Positions 22,302 to 33,840 of a DNA stretch of 64,000 bases are shown one piece after another. The notes under the pieces are model-generated. The model did not search any database and was not told where the DNA came from. It worked only from the letters and a program-made list of their open reading frames with translations. Both the position numbers and the translations under genes were made by a program. Each line of letters starts with the position of its first letter. Within the stretch, counting starts at the first letter, position 1. Source of the DNA: Liolophura sinensis (taxonomy: Eukaryota > Mollusca > Polyplacophora > Chitonida > Chitonidae); NCBI RefSeq assembly GCF_032854445.1, contig NC_088301.1:14566281-14630280 (forward strand). The letters run 5' to 3'.

Positions 22302-22755
22302 GAGCCAGCTGTTCAGTTGGTCACGTTTGTCTTCACATACGGTGGGTTAAAGCTTGTTTAGCACCAAGAAAGCAAAAGAATCTGCCACGTGGTGGGATTT
22401 CAGCAGGTACAACACCGCCAAAAACGTCATGCGAAGAACCACGATGTTTTTTTTATACTTTATTCACTGAAAACAAAAAAACAGTATATGAAAACATTAA
22501 TATTTGGAATCTGAACGGTGTGACGTTTCAGAGAATGCAGAATTAATTTGAAAGTGGTCTCTACCTTTAACGGATCTCCTAAGACACAATGTAACTTCTC
22601 ACCTAAATCAAGTAATGGTGTCATGGCCGAGAATAACTGTACTTTTGTCTCTTGACGAGAGTATGTGTTTGAATATGGATATAGATCCCCCGACACCTAT
22701 CTACACCTTAGTGTTGTAACGGCAGTTTGTTAGGGTAGATAACTCTGATTTACCA
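22302..22755. other. no gene recognised
   Basis: No repeat family or coding motif recognised. Confidence 0.45.
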
Positions 22756-22764
22756 GTCACCTAT

Positions 22765-22900
22765 GCGTGAGGCTGCCCCTTACAGCGCACACGTCGCTCT
22801 CTACGTTCACATTACATCACTGTCACTACAAGCAAATTTTGCAAGAGTCGCTGGGTTCACGGTGATCTGTCGGGATGTGAAGTCAGAACAAAATAAAAAC
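22765..22900 (+). repeat. MITE-like family half copy
   Basis: 'cttacagcgcacacgtcgct' and 'cattacatcactgtcac', shared with 13340 and 38135. The 127-codon ORF at 22763-23146 starts inside it and is not called. Confidence 0.55.
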
Positions 22901-23149
22901 ACTGTCTGGGCCTTTACTTTTCTACTAATACCTCATACACATGCATCCTCTTTATCTAAAGTATGCACCATTCGATTCAACCAAATACCTATTGAAATTG
23001 TGTTAATTGCATTGCTGATTATGGGTGCGCACGATGACGTTAGTGGTGGGTTTAATTCTAAACAAACCTATATGTCTCGCGCAAATCTTGACAGATCCTT
23101 CCAGTATGCAGAGTTGAGACCACTGGTGACTGGAATGTTGTGCTGAAAG

Positions 23150-24475
23150 TATCAAGTGAAAGTGTCTTCATTGGTCTGGCACGACTCGTCACTCTCGGAC
23201 GTGTAGGGGAGAGCCTGGTAGCAGTATAATAGCGGTAAAAAGATTCAAGCAATCGGCTGTTACAAATGATGGTGTAAATCAATTGGGATTTGTTAACGTG
23301 ACGTGAGCTTTCATATTTGTAACCGATTAGGTCCGTTGGTGGAGAAAATGTCACATAATAATGAAGACACCATCATGGCTGCTGTACATGGTCAAGTTTA
23401 TTCAGTGAAAGTGAAACATGGGAAAAGTGACCTCATGGGGCCTGTATAAATGACAGAACAATGTAATTAGTTCTGTGTAAAAACACTGCGCCTAGAACTC
23501 AGAACCTATCAGTATACCCAATATATCAATACAACATTATCATGAGCTGTTAAAAGCAATAAATCACACTAGGTCAATCAGGAAGTCATTACCTGAAAAG
23601 AGGAAACATTCACATACATTATTGCGCAGTATTTTGGTATACCGTAGAACGAATGACAAGGACTATCAGAAATTTAATTCACTTATAACCTTATTAACTT
23701 ACAGCCATGAGTTCACCGGTGTCACATCTCAAATATCATTGACCCAGCACTTTAGTGCTGCCATGCATTATCAGCTTGTATTGAATTAACTATTAACTCC
23801 AAAACTACATTTATATCAGGTCAAGATTTCAAGAAATTTACAAACAAAAGAAAATATTTGCAGATATACTGTTGCAAACATTAATGAAATGAAAGCCTAA
23901 TGGCACTAGGTCAATAACGAGAACACCTCAATATTTATTAGAACTGTAACCTACATTAGGTAATAATGAACACTACATGCATGGTTCACTAAGACACAGT
24001 GGTCCTCAATGAAACATCCATGGTTCCACAACAGTTTAACTATCTGCACTATCCAAATCCTGTACTACACCAGTACCTCACCAAATCTACACACACATCT
24101 GCATTAAATCATACTGAGTATGCATTAGATTGGTCCTGTGTCAGTTATATACTATAACGTCTTTAGCTCATGCTATATTTACAGTGACAAAATTCTTGGA
24201 TCTACGCATTCATGGCATTTTACAAGATTTGCCGCCGTCAACAACATCTTTACAACAGCGAACAAGTTCCGAACTACATTATCGCTCTCTCAATTTCATT
24301 TGTCATTGAAATCCGATAATGGCTCACATAATGGCTAGAAAACTGGAAAGACTAAGAAAATAACAAAATAACAAACTTCAAACAGCAATATGCAGCGCTG
24401 AACTATGCAGCACCAGGATCTCTATCTTCCACGAGCAGAGCTAAGAAGGGGAGGTAACTCCACATAATCATTGTG
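23150..24475. other. no gene recognised
   Basis: AT-rich DNA; only short motif-free ORFs. Confidence 0.5.
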
Positions 24476-24482
24476 ACCACCT

Positions 24483-24838
24483 GTCACACGGACACAGACC
24501 CCCATTACAACTTCCGTTTTTCGGGAGGCTACAATGCATGGTTGAAAAGGTTGAAGGTTTACAGTAGTTAGAAATATATCTGTATGTAAACAAATACCCA
24601 CTAGCTCTAGCTAGAGTTTAAATTTTACCCATTAGCGGAGGTCCAAGAATAAACCCAACCCCTGAAGCCAACAGATCCACCCCAACGGCTGTGCTCAAAT
24701 GCCTTAGACCCACCAGGCTGACGGCGAGGGACGAAAACACCATACCCTCCACGTTAGAGTAAAGCGACCAGCAAGTCACACAACGGAGCTGGGACTGAGA
24801 CACGGTGGACACAGACCCCCATTACAACTTGCCTTTTT
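24483..24838. repeat. direct repeat pair flanking relic D
   Basis: 'cacagacccccattacaact' occurs at about 24492 and 24808, followed by similar G/C/T sequence ('tttcgggag' and 'tttgggag'). The pair brackets the minus-strand MCT relic. Confidence 0.8.
24618..24812 (-). pseudogene. MCT relic D: C-terminal exon fragment
   Basis: Minus-strand frame that aligns with the end of exon 4 of MCT gene A: SQLRCVTCWSLYSNVEG, then VSLVGLRHLSTAVGVDLL and GVGFILGPPLMG. These match TM10-TM11 of SLC16 transporters (A has SVDLVGLGNLNMALGLEM and GVGFIVGPPLA). The alignment stops at ATG G followed by GTAAAA, the same phase-1 donor position as exon 4 in gene A. Homology starts abruptly near 24798 and no upstream exons exist on this strand before gene A, so it is a fragment. 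A possible short last exon (VTMIMWSYLPFLALLVED, minus strand, about 24410-24480) is speculative. Confidence 0.75.
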
Positions 24839-24839
24839 T

Positions 24840-25685
24840 GGGAGAATGTAATTCTGTGTATTTTAGGGTGTAAAGTCTTTTTTTGCTGCCAGCCTGCCGT
24901 GTTTGGTGTACAGGCGCATGCTTGGTATCAAAATGGTGGAAATTATCTAAGCTTTGGGCAGGTATGAGCTTTAATGATGAAAGTTTGATGTTCTGGACGA
25001 GAGGACAGAAGGAGACAGGTGGTGAAGAGGCTGCGAATGACGCCCCCTTGGCGTTGCCAAGCATCCCTCCCAGCGGCCGGCATAGAAAGGTCCAGATTAT
25101 GACGGTCAAGCTATGTGAAGATTTTTATGGCTTCTGTCTCACAGATGGGCCAGGTATGCACCAAAGCTTATTGGTCACAGAATGTTTGTTGTTGAGCTAG
25201 AGGGCTAAACGTTAACATTGTCGCTTATGGGAAATTAATTGGGGTTTGTGGCCACATACACCTCCCCCAATGTCTGTCGTGTCCTCATGACAGATAACTA
25301 CGCCTCAACACATAATATATACAACATACTGCATTCAGTAATGTTTAAGATCAGTGTACAGCAGATCTGGGTGACTTAAACGGGGTACTATGAACTCCAG
25401 CATTAGCAAGGGATGATCTTCTCAGACGACGAACAGTTTGATAACCCAGCTGTACTTTTGTTTCCATAGGCAGTCTGATAGGATTCTCTAGTAAGCTTAC
25501 ACCTGTTTGAGGAACAGGCTGAGGAACTTGTCCGCTATGCATGAGCGCAACTCATTTACAGCGCTCGTCATGCTTCAGAATATCAACCCAAGTTCACTGC
25601 CTGTTTAGACCTATGTGTTGTTGTACACTCCGCACTTATTCACTACTGGCTTACAAGGCTGTTAGATAGACTCCACATAACGCGA
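24840..25685. other. no recognised gene; presumed 5' flank of MCT A
   Basis: Includes unassigned ORFs on both strands (24822-25200; 25351-25542 minus, containing ETKVQLGYQTVRRLRRSS). No family recognised. MCT A begins at 25731. Sequence just before its ATG ('gcgggactaggtgtacatca') is similar to that before the ATG of pseudogene B ('gcgggatcaggtgtacacca'). Confidence 0.5.
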
Positions 25686-25730
25686 GACGGAACGCGGATT
25701 TGCGGGACTAGGTGTACATCACGAAACAAA

Positions 25731-25865
25731 ATGGAGGAAAGGGAAACAGGAAAGAGTGACCATATGGAAGACGTGCACATAGAGGGCTTTCACGGGAGAA
25801 ACAGGGTTAAAGACTTAGATCACGGCTGGGCCTGGGTGGCCTTACTGGCAGGCTTCATATCTATG
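25731..25865 (+). CDS. MCT A exon 1
   Basis: 45 codons from ATG, acidic N-terminus then the TM1 motif DHGWAWVALLAGFISM. Donor ATG|GTGAGC, phase 0. The ATG is chosen because the aligned start in pseudogene B also reads 'aacaaaatggagga'. Confidence 0.88.
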
Positions 25866-28800
25866 GTGAGCCCAAGTTAGGTTGTACTTTGCCACTTGGA
25901 AGTTCAGTAAATGTTCAGTAATTTGTTCTCTGATTTGCTCAAGTGGACTGAGTGTGTGCTTCCGATGTAAGCAGGAACACTGCAGCAGGATATTTTCTGT
26001 AAATAAGACTAAGAAAGCTTACTGTACAACATTTGTGGAAAAAGTCGTCGATCATAAGCATTTACATGAGCCATTAGTATATAAAACTCTACACGAGATA
26101 AATTAACAGAAGGCAGTATTTCACCGCTTACGTTTGACCATTTGGCAACTATTACACTGTTGTCGTTGCTCTGGTTTTGCTCTCATTGCTATAATCTTTT
26201 ATAAACGAATGTTTCGCCAAGTATGTTGTTGGTTATGTTTTAAATATGCTTCGAAATGAGGTGAAGTTTACATTAAATGAAAGTATGTATCGCAGCCAGC
26301 GACTGTTGTAGGTAAATACCATGCAGGTTTATAGCGAAAAGAGGATCCATGCTGGCCTATTTGCTAATTCACAAACTCGTTATTTAAATCCCATTTAATA
26401 GATAAATGAACAAATAAATAAATACATAAATACATACATACACGCCAGCACTGTTCCATTTATGTGTACTGGTAGGAGATCAAGAGGGAGAAAAATATGC
26501 TAAACAGTATCAGTGTGGTCTATGAAAGACATGTGAAGATTTCAATAGACTGGTGTATTCAGTTGTGTTATTACTAATTAAAGATTTTTGTTGGCCACCG
26601 CGCATCTGATGAAAAAATCCACTTACAGAGTCTGCAGTAGATTGCTGAGGATATATTTACCACTACAGCTGTAATGTGTTAACATGTATGCAGGCGTTCA
26701 CGGGTGGATGTCTGACGGCCGTGGGTATCATACATCTCTACCTACTCCAGGCATTCGAGGAGAGCGACGCCAAAACGGCCTGGGTCGGAGCAATGTTTTC
26801 GGGTTTACAGATGCTGGCAGGTACAGTTCTAAATATATGCAATTATATACTATTTAATTTCTTTTTCAAATATGACACAGCAGTCATCACATGACTTCAA
26901 GCGACTCGTTATTACTCCAGTAAATTCGAAATATATTTACTGTAATCAAGGCCCGTAAATAAATACACCGCAATGGTTCGCAAAGAGCACCTGACAGTTA
27001 TCACATTCGTGTATACATGTGCATGTACATCTATATTATGCCTTTGCAGGTCCTATAGCTGGTGCGATAAGCAGCAATTGGAGTTGTCGAACTTCAATAT
27101 TTATAGGGGGCTTTTTAGGACCGGGGGCTCTAGCTATAGGATCACAGACAAGCAGCCTTGGCATGACTTTCCTCACAATCGGCATTTTGGCAGGTAACGC
27201 ACAAACGCTAGAAATACATACAGCTTTATGTGTACTTTTTGATGAAATACTTTGGCTTTTAGACATTAATAGTCAAGAGATTATATGTATATGTGGTTGG
27301 GTTTTTATGTCACACGGCACAGTTTTAAGTCAGTCACATGTGGACACCAGACATGACAACCACCCGACACCGAACCCACCAATACTGTTTCCTTCATTTA
27401 ACCTCTCAGTGCTGAGCGCCAAGCGATACCGCAACAAGTACAGCATTTTTACCAGGTTGATTTCAATGTGCCTGCAAATCGATAACATTTAAACAAATGG
27501 CGGAACTTAAACCACTGTGAACCGCTTAGGTGGTCTAATGGTTAGAAATCGGGTCACACCAAAAACTTTAAAAATGGTTCTTGGTGCTGCCTTGGCGCTC
27601 AGCAGAGAGAGGTCAAAGAAAAAAAATGATTGGTTGGCCCGGTGTCATTATAATGTGACTGGGTGGGGTGCCATGTCTAGTGTCTTCAACATGATCCATG
27701 TGCTTCAGTGGCGGCAGCGATTTGGCGGCATGGACTCGCCCTGAGACAAGAAGAAACACACCTAATGACTCCTCGTCGTCATATGACTGAAAAATTTTAA
27801 GTTTAAGTACGACGTTAAACCCCAAGCATACATTCATACTTAAACCATTGAATGCAGTTTGACTTTCTGTGCACAGGTATTGGTTTCGGTTTGGTCTTAA
27901 CGCCTACGTTTGCTGTCCTCGGCTATTATTTTCATCGGCGTATGAATTTATCGTGTGCCATTATGGTCGTTGGTGTTTCAATCGGGATGACAGGAGCGCC
28001 GGCCTGCTTGACATTTTTAGAGACCCATTACGGTTGGCGAGGATCTGTGCTTCTATTCGCAGGGATAACGCTGAATATTTGTGTAGCAGCAGCTCTTCTT
28101 AAGCCGTCTGAGTTAGAATTACGACACTCTGGGAATCAACCAAATCCAAAGAGGAATGAACAGTCTAATAAAAATGGTTTCTGTGTAAAGTATTTCTGCA
28201 AGACATTCCCTGTTTCTGATAAATTGCGTGCTTTATTAACAAACAAGGGCCTTATATTCTATATCATAGCGATTTTTCTTGGCAATACTTCAATCAGTTT
28301 ACTCTATTTACATCTACCAAAGTATTGCTTGGTGCAAGGAGCAACCCTGCCTGATTTGCACGTGATTTATTTGACAATGGGCTTTGCAAACATAACTTCC
28401 AAGGTTTTTACTGGGCTAGGAAGCGGAAAAGTACAGTCAGGAGGGAGTATCAATCGGTTTTGCCTGATGTTAGGGGCCTACTCGGTGGCTGGAACAACTC
28501 TATGTGTTCTGCCTTCCGTGTCACACTCCCAGCTTGGCCGCCTGATTTGCTTCTTTTTGGTGTCGTTTTATTACAACGTAGAGCCTCCGCTGTACGTGCC
28601 TATCTCCGTGGACTTGGTAGGCTTGGGGAATCTAAATATGGCCTTGGGCCTTGAGATGTTTGGCATAGGTGTCGGGTTCATCGTTGGACCTCCATTAGCA
28701 GGTAATAAAATGGTTGACATCTTTGTAGCGATAAAAAAAAAACGAATAAAAGTGTAATTATTTGGATTAGAATTAATTCAACAAATATCGATAAATTTCT

Positions 28801-31598
28801 CATTTTATATACAGATAATACTGCATATAGAAATTGATAGATTTCAGTTGTACTGGATGGCAGTCTAGCGCCAGCTGTAACTGTTTAAACTCTACCTGTG
28901 GTTGTGTTTATTTATTTGATTGGTGTTAAGAAACGTAATCAGAAATTTTTCATTTATCATATGATGGCGGTCAGGTTTACGGGTGCCTGGGGTGGCGATG
29001 ACGGACTAATTCAACATATCTTTAAAACATCTTGTCCTAAAGATACAGACAATAAAGGCTACTGTTGGATTCGAACCTGCAAACCTAATTGGTCAGGCAC
29101 AAATTGGCTTCAAGGATAGGAACGGTTTGTGTCACTAGGGCAACTACAACACTCCCATGTATGATGATTAAGATATACATTTACAAGTAGCCGTGTAGAC
29201 ATGTCAATCTTCATGTGTTTCTCAGCTGTGGTTTTTACTGATGTGTATATGTCTGCTTTCAATTTAACGTCGTACTTAACAGCTGTTCAGTCACATAACA
29301 ATGAGGAGTCATTACGTCTTAGTACATATAGGTATACTGTGTCTCCTTGTGGGAGGGCGAGTCCTTGCCGTCAAAGGGCTGCCGTCAATGAAGTATCATG
29401 CAGAGACACAAGATATGGCACCCCTGCCAATAACATTATATTGACATCAAGCCAATCAGTCCTGTTTCCTTCCTCTATCCTCTCAGTGCCGAGCGCCAAG
29501 CCAGGCAGTAACAAGTACCCTATTTTAAAATCTTTAATATCACAAGATCTGGGTTTGATCCCGGGTCTCCGACTTCAAAGTGTAGCAGTGAGTCAGTTTG
29601 TAAATGTGGCGCCTCAGTTACGTGTTGATAGTAGCCAAACCGTATATGACTGTATATTTGCAAGCCTGCCAAGTTCATCATATATTATTGCGTTTTACAC
29701 AGTGCTGTCGAATCTTGATATGCAGATAAAGATAACCGAGCTATTAAGGAAATTTTGTTTTTGTATTTTAGCCTGGGTTCGACAGATATCTAACGACTAC
29801 AAGTATTCTGTTTACTTAGCAGGTAAGCAAGGTTTTTTGGAATAATTCAGTTATCTTTATGCCTAATCCGAACAAGACGTTAAAAGTTTTATGTTATGTT
29901 AGTAAAAGACCACGCAATGTGCGCTCATTTCATAGCTCCGATTCACGCAGGAAAAGGAATATCCTTTACAGAATACATGTAGCGTTCAGTTTTTATTTAA
30001 GACGTATTCTAATATATAATAGTACACACAGGCTTCTTACATTTATTCTGGGAGGGTGAAAACCTTTTGTAAGCCCTCCCCCCCCCAGCTGTCAGTCTGG
30101 AGACGATGTGTCAGATCGCGTTCCATGATTATGTCTTGTACATGATCAAACATGGCGTTACCGGAAGTAGCGGGTTTGAATAAAGAACAAGCATGGTGTT
30201 GAGGAATCGGGGTTACCAACAGCCTGCACTCTAGAAATAATCCGTTAAATTTAACAAAACATTATGTTTTGAGTGATGCTAGAATAAATTATGTTAATGC
30301 AACATGGTATTTATGTTATTTACAACACAATATCCCCTTATACCAAGGAAACTAATCTGTGAGAATAACAGAATAAGTCTTTCAGATAAATCATAATATT
30401 TTGTAGCAATGCGATAACGTCTCTCATAGTAATTTATTAATTTAATTTTCGGTTTATAGAAAACATCAGAAAGAAAGAGAGTTCTCTGTAGTTAGCCTAT
30501 GAATATGGGATGCCCCACTTTTTATTTAGTGTATAAAATCTATCGTATGCGAACGATAACAGAACCAAAACATAAAATAGGAATATACAGATTTGCAAGA
30601 ACATGGATGAGGCTGTGAATACTCGAATACTACACTGAACATTAATAATTATGAATTAACGGTATAATTAAAAGTTTGAAGACACAAAAACCTCCTTGTT
30701 TAGATAAAAACTTTGTTCGAGGTAAAAGCAGGTTATTGAACTTGGGTTTGTATTGGGAGCAAAAAGATTAATATCCCTGCTGCTCTTCTCCAGTGAGAGG
30801 CCGGTGTTCGTGGAATGAAGCCACGGACATTCTGGTGTAAGAGAAGAATATTTCCTCGTCTTCACTTTTGAGGTTGAAAAATAAATAAACCACCTAGTCT
30901 CCTAGCTGATACATAGACTAGTTTAACCACATCTACGGGTTTCTGACGTTGATTTTTTCTTCCACTGGTCTCATTATTACGATATACAATGTAGCTCAAC
31001 CAAATGAAACTTTTATTTATATGTTTTTTTACTAAAATTTCATTCTTTTGCTGTAAAATTTCATTAACTCAGCGCAATACAAATTACACGGGTGCCTTCG
31101 CACAGCAACTGCCACCTTAAGCAGGAAGGCCTCTTGTGTGGATGAGGTCGTGGCTTGTACAGCTTAATGCTTGTCCCACGTGATTCGAACGTAATGAGGA
31201 CATGCAGACTTTTATTTTTTGGGCGTTCTGCTCAGAAGACAGAATTTTTTTTCACATTACAGTGCGTACAAAAGAATGTGCCTTTGTTTTCATTTACTTC
31301 ATCTTCTTTAAAAATGTCAACATTTTGAGGTCCTGAAATACTTGTTAAAAGATAAAGATAAAAAATGTTAGTTCTTGATCGACAATTTCTTCATCCTAAA
31401 CTTAGAATGATGCATTTATAAGTATTTCGACTTCCACTGTAAGTCTGACTTTCAGGTGCTGCCTTTCTTTTTGGTGCTTTGTCCTTTGTCATGATGATGA
31501 AAACGAAGAGGGAACCAAACTTAACTGAAGACAGCATTTCTACAAAAAATAGTGATGCAAATCTCAAGTGTTCCAAGCACTCCACGACATCCATTTAA
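25731..31598 (+). CDS. MCT-like transporter gene A (SLC16 family), six exons
   Basis: Predicted 12-helix plasma-membrane transporter of the monocarboxylate transporter family. The joined coding length is 1425 nt, giving 474 residues. Coding exons: 25731-25865, 26694-26820, 27050-27193, 27877-28701, 29772-29822, 31456-31598. All introns are GT-AG; the first junction is phase 0 and the others phase 1, with the frame continuous to TAA. Family signatures: DHGWAWVALLAGF in TM1 (31-43) and YYFHRRMNLSCAIM between TM4 and TM5 (152-165). A long basic loop (about 211-250) separates the two halves. Helix 8 reads GFANITSK (304-311): Asn307 and Lys311 stand where rat MCT1 has the Asp302/Arg306 pair needed for proton-coupled lactate transport, so the substrate may differ. 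The C-terminal tail is short and polar. Introns carry SINEs. Substrate cannot be inferred. Confidence 0.88.
26118..26205 (+). repeat. interspersed repeat R5 in intron 1 of MCT A
   Basis: 'tatttcaccgcttacg', 'gttgtcgttgctctggtttt'. Related blocks lie at 54445-54600 and 61845-61920. Confidence 0.6.
26694..26820 (+). CDS. MCT A exon 2
   Basis: 127 nt; acceptor 'tatgcag'. Encodes AFTGGCLTAVGIIHLYLLQA (end of TM1/TM2 region) to LQMLA and ends GCA G|GTACAG, phase 1. Pseudogene B has an exon of identical length at 41297-41423. Confidence 0.9.
27050..27193 (+). CDS. MCT A exon 3
   Basis: 144 nt; acceptor 'cctttgcag', donor GCA G|GTAACG. Encodes GPIAGAISSNWSCRTSIF through GPGALAIGSQ to IGILA, the TM3-TM4 segment. 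Relic C has a 144-nt equivalent at 59480-59623. Confidence 0.92.
27335..27460 (-). mobile_element. SINE-2 fragment, intron 3 of MCT A
   Basis: 'acaccagacatgacaaccac', 'ctgtttccttcatttaacct', 'agtgctgagcgccaagcg' are reverse-oriented SINE-2 body. Confidence 0.8.
27515..27843 (+). mobile_element. SINE-2, near full length, intron 3 of MCT A
   Basis: Head 'ccgcttaggtggtctaatgg' to tail 'gtacgacgttaaaccccaag'. It lies opposite the fragment at 27335-27460, so transcripts could form an inverted duplex just before exon 4. Confidence 0.85.
27877..28701 (+). CDS. MCT A exon 4
   Basis: 825 nt, the main exon, from TM4/5 to TM11. Acceptor 'tgtgcacag', donor GCA G|GTAATA. Open throughout; contains the R-R motif after TM4, THYGWRGSVLLFAG, the central loop, helix 8 and GVGFIVGPPLA. 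A SINE-2 copy ends only about 33 bp upstream of the acceptor. Confidence 0.93.
28906..28975 (-). mobile_element. SINE-1 tail fragment, intron 4 of MCT A
   Basis: 'tttatttatttgattggtgt' followed by degraded 'atttatcatatgatggcggt'. Confidence 0.55.
29238..29590 (-). mobile_element. SINE-2, near full length, intron 4 of MCT A
   Basis: 'tttaacgtcgtacttaacag', 'ctccttgtgggagggcgagt', 'agtgccgagcgccaagccag', 'gggtttgatcccgggtctcc' (B-box side). The 214-codon ORF at 29201-29845 is this SINE read through into exon 5 and is not called. Confidence 0.88.
29772..29822 (+). CDS. MCT A exon 5
   Basis: 51 nt; acceptor 'ttgtattttag', donor GCA G|GTAAGC. Encodes WVRQISNDYKYSVYLA, the TM11-TM12 loop. Pseudogene B has a 51-nt match at 43486-43536 (WVQQISNDYNSCLYLG). 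Confidence 0.88.
29830..31440. other. intron 5 of MCT A; nothing else recognised
   Basis: 1.6 kb of AT-rich DNA with a C run at about 30080. No further exon or repeat family was identified. Confidence 0.5.
31456..31598 (+). CDS. MCT A exon 6 (last coding exon)
   Basis: 143 nt; acceptor 'tctgactttcag'. Encodes the TM12 end AAFLFGALSFVMMMKTKR and a polar tail ending STTSI then TAA. The pseudogene B equivalent also ends with SSI and a stop (45049-45182). Confidence 0.82.
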
Positions 31599-31743
31599 TA
31601 AGAGAGATAATTCTACGTGAGATAGTTCAACATCTAAACTGAATATGATTTTTAGGTGATTCCATGTGTTTAGGTGTTTGGATTACACTGCCATTCTGCC
31701 ATTCTATAAGCTTATGTACATGCCATCTGTAACGTAACTTGTT

Positions 31744-31930
31744 GCAGAAACAGGATGATTTTTAACCGAATATTACCGCTGAACTGGAACAGTTTGGACA
31801 TTAATTCACGAAATGTAACACACACCCACACACTCATATACATAGGTATAAAAGATTTGGAGATTTCTGACGTGGAAAAATGATAGAATAAAAACTGTCT
31901 ATATCTTTGTATTCCGATTGCAACTCATGA
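31744..31930. repeat. left arm of a large inverted duplication
   Basis: Contains 'gaactggaacagtttggaca', 'ttcacgaaatgtaacacac', 'agatttggagatttctga' and 'aataaaaactgtctatatct'. The reverse complement of each, with a few changes, lies in 33035-33293. Confidence 0.85.
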
Positions 31931-32634
31931 AAAAGAGCGGTATATAACGAATGCTCCTGAATCTGTAGATCCAAGGTTTAGATGTCCTGAAATTTACTCA
32001 TATTTTGAAAACGAATTAGATACGATCATAATAGGCACCTGTTACAATGAGTATTTGAGACCTCACAACAAAATTGAAAACTTCCATTAAAGATCCAAAG
32101 TAACTATGCCTGTCATTGCATATTCAAGTGTTCAATGCCTGTCCGTTTTACGATAATTTTATGCACTGATAAAAACGTTCTTAAAAGAAATATGGTACAG
32201 TCAAAATTAGGTGAATTTTGGATCAAAAGTCAACATATTTGAGCCTTATGATGCAAAAATATATATTTGAATAATTAACACATGATGAGTAGTGAAGTCA
32301 AAGATGTTGCACGGAAACATTTTTTTTCTTGTAATTTAAAGGTGTGATTCCACCGTCTGATTGCGATTGTACCAAGTCACTGTCAAATTGTGATTTCATC
32401 AGGTCAAAGTCTAATAGCCCTAACTCACAATTACCTTACTCCTTATTAACGCGTATTCTGGGAAATCTCCGGATGTGAAGACAGCATTTCTGTTAGTTTA
32501 TTCTAAATTCCGAATCAGTTCTCTGTTTCATTGTTTAAACTTTATTTAATTGAGAGCTTTTCAAAGCAATTCATTATGCATTTTCCAAAGATCTACCTTT
32601 ACAGATACAGTTGGGAACGGTATGTAGATGCGCG

Positions 32635-32782
32635 TATGCTCTTTTCGCTGCTCTCCGGCAGTAAGTGGGAAGGTCTGTCAACAATCTGCGGATGGTCGTG
32701 GGTTTCCTCCGGGCTCCGCCAGGTTTCCTCCCACCATAATACGTATAAGTGAAATATTCTTGAGGAGTGAAGTATAACAGTT
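32635..32782 (+). mobile_element. SINE-1, 5'-truncated
   Basis: 'cggcagtaagtgggaaggtc', 'ctgcggatggtcgtgggttt', 'cgtataagtgaaatattctt'. Lies in the spacer of the inverted duplication. Confidence 0.85.
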
Positions 32783-33034
32783 AGACAGGTTTTATGTATG
32801 GCTATGTTTCCAGGGAGTAAATGGTCACTGGGACAACAAATTTTCAAGCACGGACATGCCAAAGCGTTGTGAACAGCCACACGACAGGGTTAAATGCCGT
32901 TCTCAAGGACTTTTCACTTACACAAAGGCTGCCATTTTAAGGAGATTTGTTGTCCCAATAATTTACCTGAAAATATGCCCATATATAAAGCCTGTCGAAC
33001 TGTTATATTTCATTCTTTAATAAGAACAAGGCAT

Positions 33035-33150
33035 TCGGAACTGCAGTCGGAGTACAAAGATATAGACAGTTTTTATTCTATCATTTCTTCACATCAGAAA
33101 TCTCCAAATCTGTTATACCTATATAGATAAATGTGTATGTGTGAGTATGT

Positions 33151-33231
<81 letters not shown>

Positions 33232-33293
33232 TGTGTTACATTTCGTGAATTAGTGTCCAAGCTGTTCCAGTTCAACGGTAATCATCCTGTTTC
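33035..33293. repeat. right arm of inverted duplication with expanded (GT)n
   Basis: Reverse complement of 31744-31930. Where the left arm has a short CA-rich stretch ('cacacacccacacactca'), this arm carries about 100 bp of GT repeat (33133-33236), so the microsatellite expanded in one arm only. Confidence 0.87.
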
Positions 33294-33840
33294 TTTTTCA
33301 CATTGATATTGGTTTTATCTGATTTTTATGTTCTTTACATGTAACTTTATATAAAAAAATATACATCACAATGCCTACTCTTTCCACAGCAGCTATTTGC
33401 CGACATTTATTACATTTATTTATTTAATTGGTAAGGATTAAAGGGCGTTTTGAAGTTTGACGTGTACAACGGCTGTCATTTTAATGGGTCGTTGAGAGTG
33501 GAGTTTTGGAGAAAACCACGGACCACCGGCAAGTATCTGGAAAAATTTCACACTTGTGACACACAGGCGTATGTGTCATATTTGGCTAACAGGCAGATCG
33601 AAACGGCCTTGGCATATTGTACTTCTGTTTAACCTGATGACTTAAATGTGAAAAGATACTATCACAACTTAGATCATTTGATTTGATTGCTGTTTATCGT
33701 CATGTGACGCATAGATATGTGCACAATACTGATGGAAGAGAAGTGGTCTTCAACGAAGAGAAAAGCCTGACAAACGGCCACAAGAGCAACGTTCGCAGCT
33801 TATTGTTACCAAAATAATATAATGGTGTAGAGATTAAAGC

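Noticed and set aside
22763-23146. 127-codon ORF
   Set aside because: It starts inside the same MITE-like repeat and has no family motif.
29201-29845. 214-codon ORF
   Set aside because: It is a reverse-oriented SINE-2 read through to exon 5 of MCT A, which uses this frame only at 29772-29822.
33081-33275. Thr-His repeat ORF
   Set aside because: Translation of the (GT)n tract in the right arm of the inverted duplication.
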